This document shows positions 5,818 to 6,475 of a stretch of 6,475 bases of DNA, piece by piece. The number at the start of each line of letters is the position of its first letter. Within the stretch, counting starts at the first letter, position 1. The notes beneath the pieces are model-generated. The model searched no databases. It was not told where the DNA came from and was given only the letters and a program-made list of their open reading frames with translations. A program made the translations under genes and the position numbers. Where the stretch lies: positions 1 through 6,475 of the forward strand of contig JBHHXR010000200.1 of NCBI GenBank assembly GCA_046757205.1, in the 5' to 3' direction. Origin of the DNA: JBHHXR01 sp046757205. Lineage in GTDB: Bacteria; Pseudomonadota; Alphaproteobacteria; Rhodobacterales; Rhodobacteraceae.

Positions 5818-5935
5818 GGTCCGGCGGCGACCTACTCTCCCGCGTCTTGGGACGCAGTACCATCGGCGCGGCGGTGCTTAACGGCCGAGTTCGGGATGGG
5901 ATCGGGTGTTTCACGCGCGCTGTGACCACCGGACC
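5818..5935 (-). rRNA. rrf: 5S ribosomal RNA
   Basis: The minus strand shows a complete 5S rRNA of about 118 bases. Recognisable conserved pieces are CACCCGATCCCATCCCGAAC, CTCGGCCGTTAAGC, GCGCCGATGGTACTGCGTC and GGGAGAGTAGGTCGCCGCC. Helix I is GGTCCGG at the 5' end with CCGGACC at the 3' end. Pairing extends beyond the mature ends (5813-5824 with 5929-5940, one G-T pair), giving a longer precursor stem of the kind RNase E and maturation enzymes process. The exact mature ends may differ by a few bases. Confidence 0.95.
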
Positions 5936-6074
5936 TGGCAAACAGGGCGGGGTTCCCTTCGCGGGAGCCCCGAACACGAGAGGTCTTTCCAGGTCCTGCT
6001 GTCCGATGACTTCGGGATGTGTGTTTGCTTTCGCGAACACAGAAGAAAGACACAAACCTTGTGTCTTCCGGATC
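5936..6074 (-). other. 23S-5S internal transcribed spacer
   Basis: This is a non-coding spacer of about 139 bases, part of the rRNA precursor. It holds three stem-loops: GGGG/CCCC with an inner CCC/GGG (5949-5971), GTGTT/AACAC enclosing GC/GC (6021-6040; on the transcribed strand the loop is GAAA, a GNRA tetraloop), and a perfect 9-pair AAGACACAA/TTGTGTCTT stem (6047-6055/6059-6067) immediately after the 23S 3' end. These probably guide RNase processing. No tRNA is present in it. Confidence 0.7.

Positions 6075-6475
<401 letters not shown>

Overview
The window is a GC-rich stretch of ordinary core chromosome from an alphaproteobacterium, most likely of the order Hyphomicrobiales (Rhizobiales). 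Four things point there: the cluster CnoX-type thioredoxin / LON-domain protein / Trm112-like protein; a 464-residue AhcY with the proteobacterial insertion; an rRNA operon ending 23S-5S-tRNA-fMet; and an initiator tRNA with an A-U pair at 29:41 of the anticodon stem, a variant I associate with rhizobia. The genus cannot be named from what is visible.

Layout from left to right. Positions 1-306 (minus) hold the N-terminal part of an exported TPR protein, cut by the window edge. Next comes a less GC-rich intergenic patch and a decayed SnoaL-like ester cyclase on the plus strand (to 898). From 3340 down to 908, four minus-strand genes follow one another: an HD-domain phosphohydrolase (GTG start), the CnoX-type thioredoxin with C-terminal TPR repeats, a LON substrate-binding-domain protein (TTG start), and a 63-residue Trm112/UPF0434 protein whose ATG overlaps the LON stop codon. 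Divergent from these is a small secreted protein of unknown function (3560-3868), then ahcY (3990-5384) behind a leader rich in inverted repeats. About 280 bases without a recognisable gene separate ahcY from the end of a convergent rRNA operon. That operon reads leftward: the 3' 0.4 kb of 23S rRNA, a spacer, 5S rRNA, and tRNA-fMet with an encoded CCA end.

Functionally the window is housekeeping: protein quality control (CnoX, LON domain, Trm112-like), nucleotide clean-up (HD protein), the methylation cycle (AhcY clears S-adenosylhomocysteine) and translation (rRNA, initiator tRNA). The thioredoxin, LON and Trm112 genes look like one operon.

I found no mobile element, CRISPR array, defence system or clearly new multi-gene system. 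The best leads are modest: the ahcY leader, where mutually exclusive hairpins and a perfect anti-Shine-Dalgarno stretch suggest a cis-regulatory RNA; the initiator tRNA variant; the broken ester cyclase; and the uncharacterised two-cysteine secreted protein.
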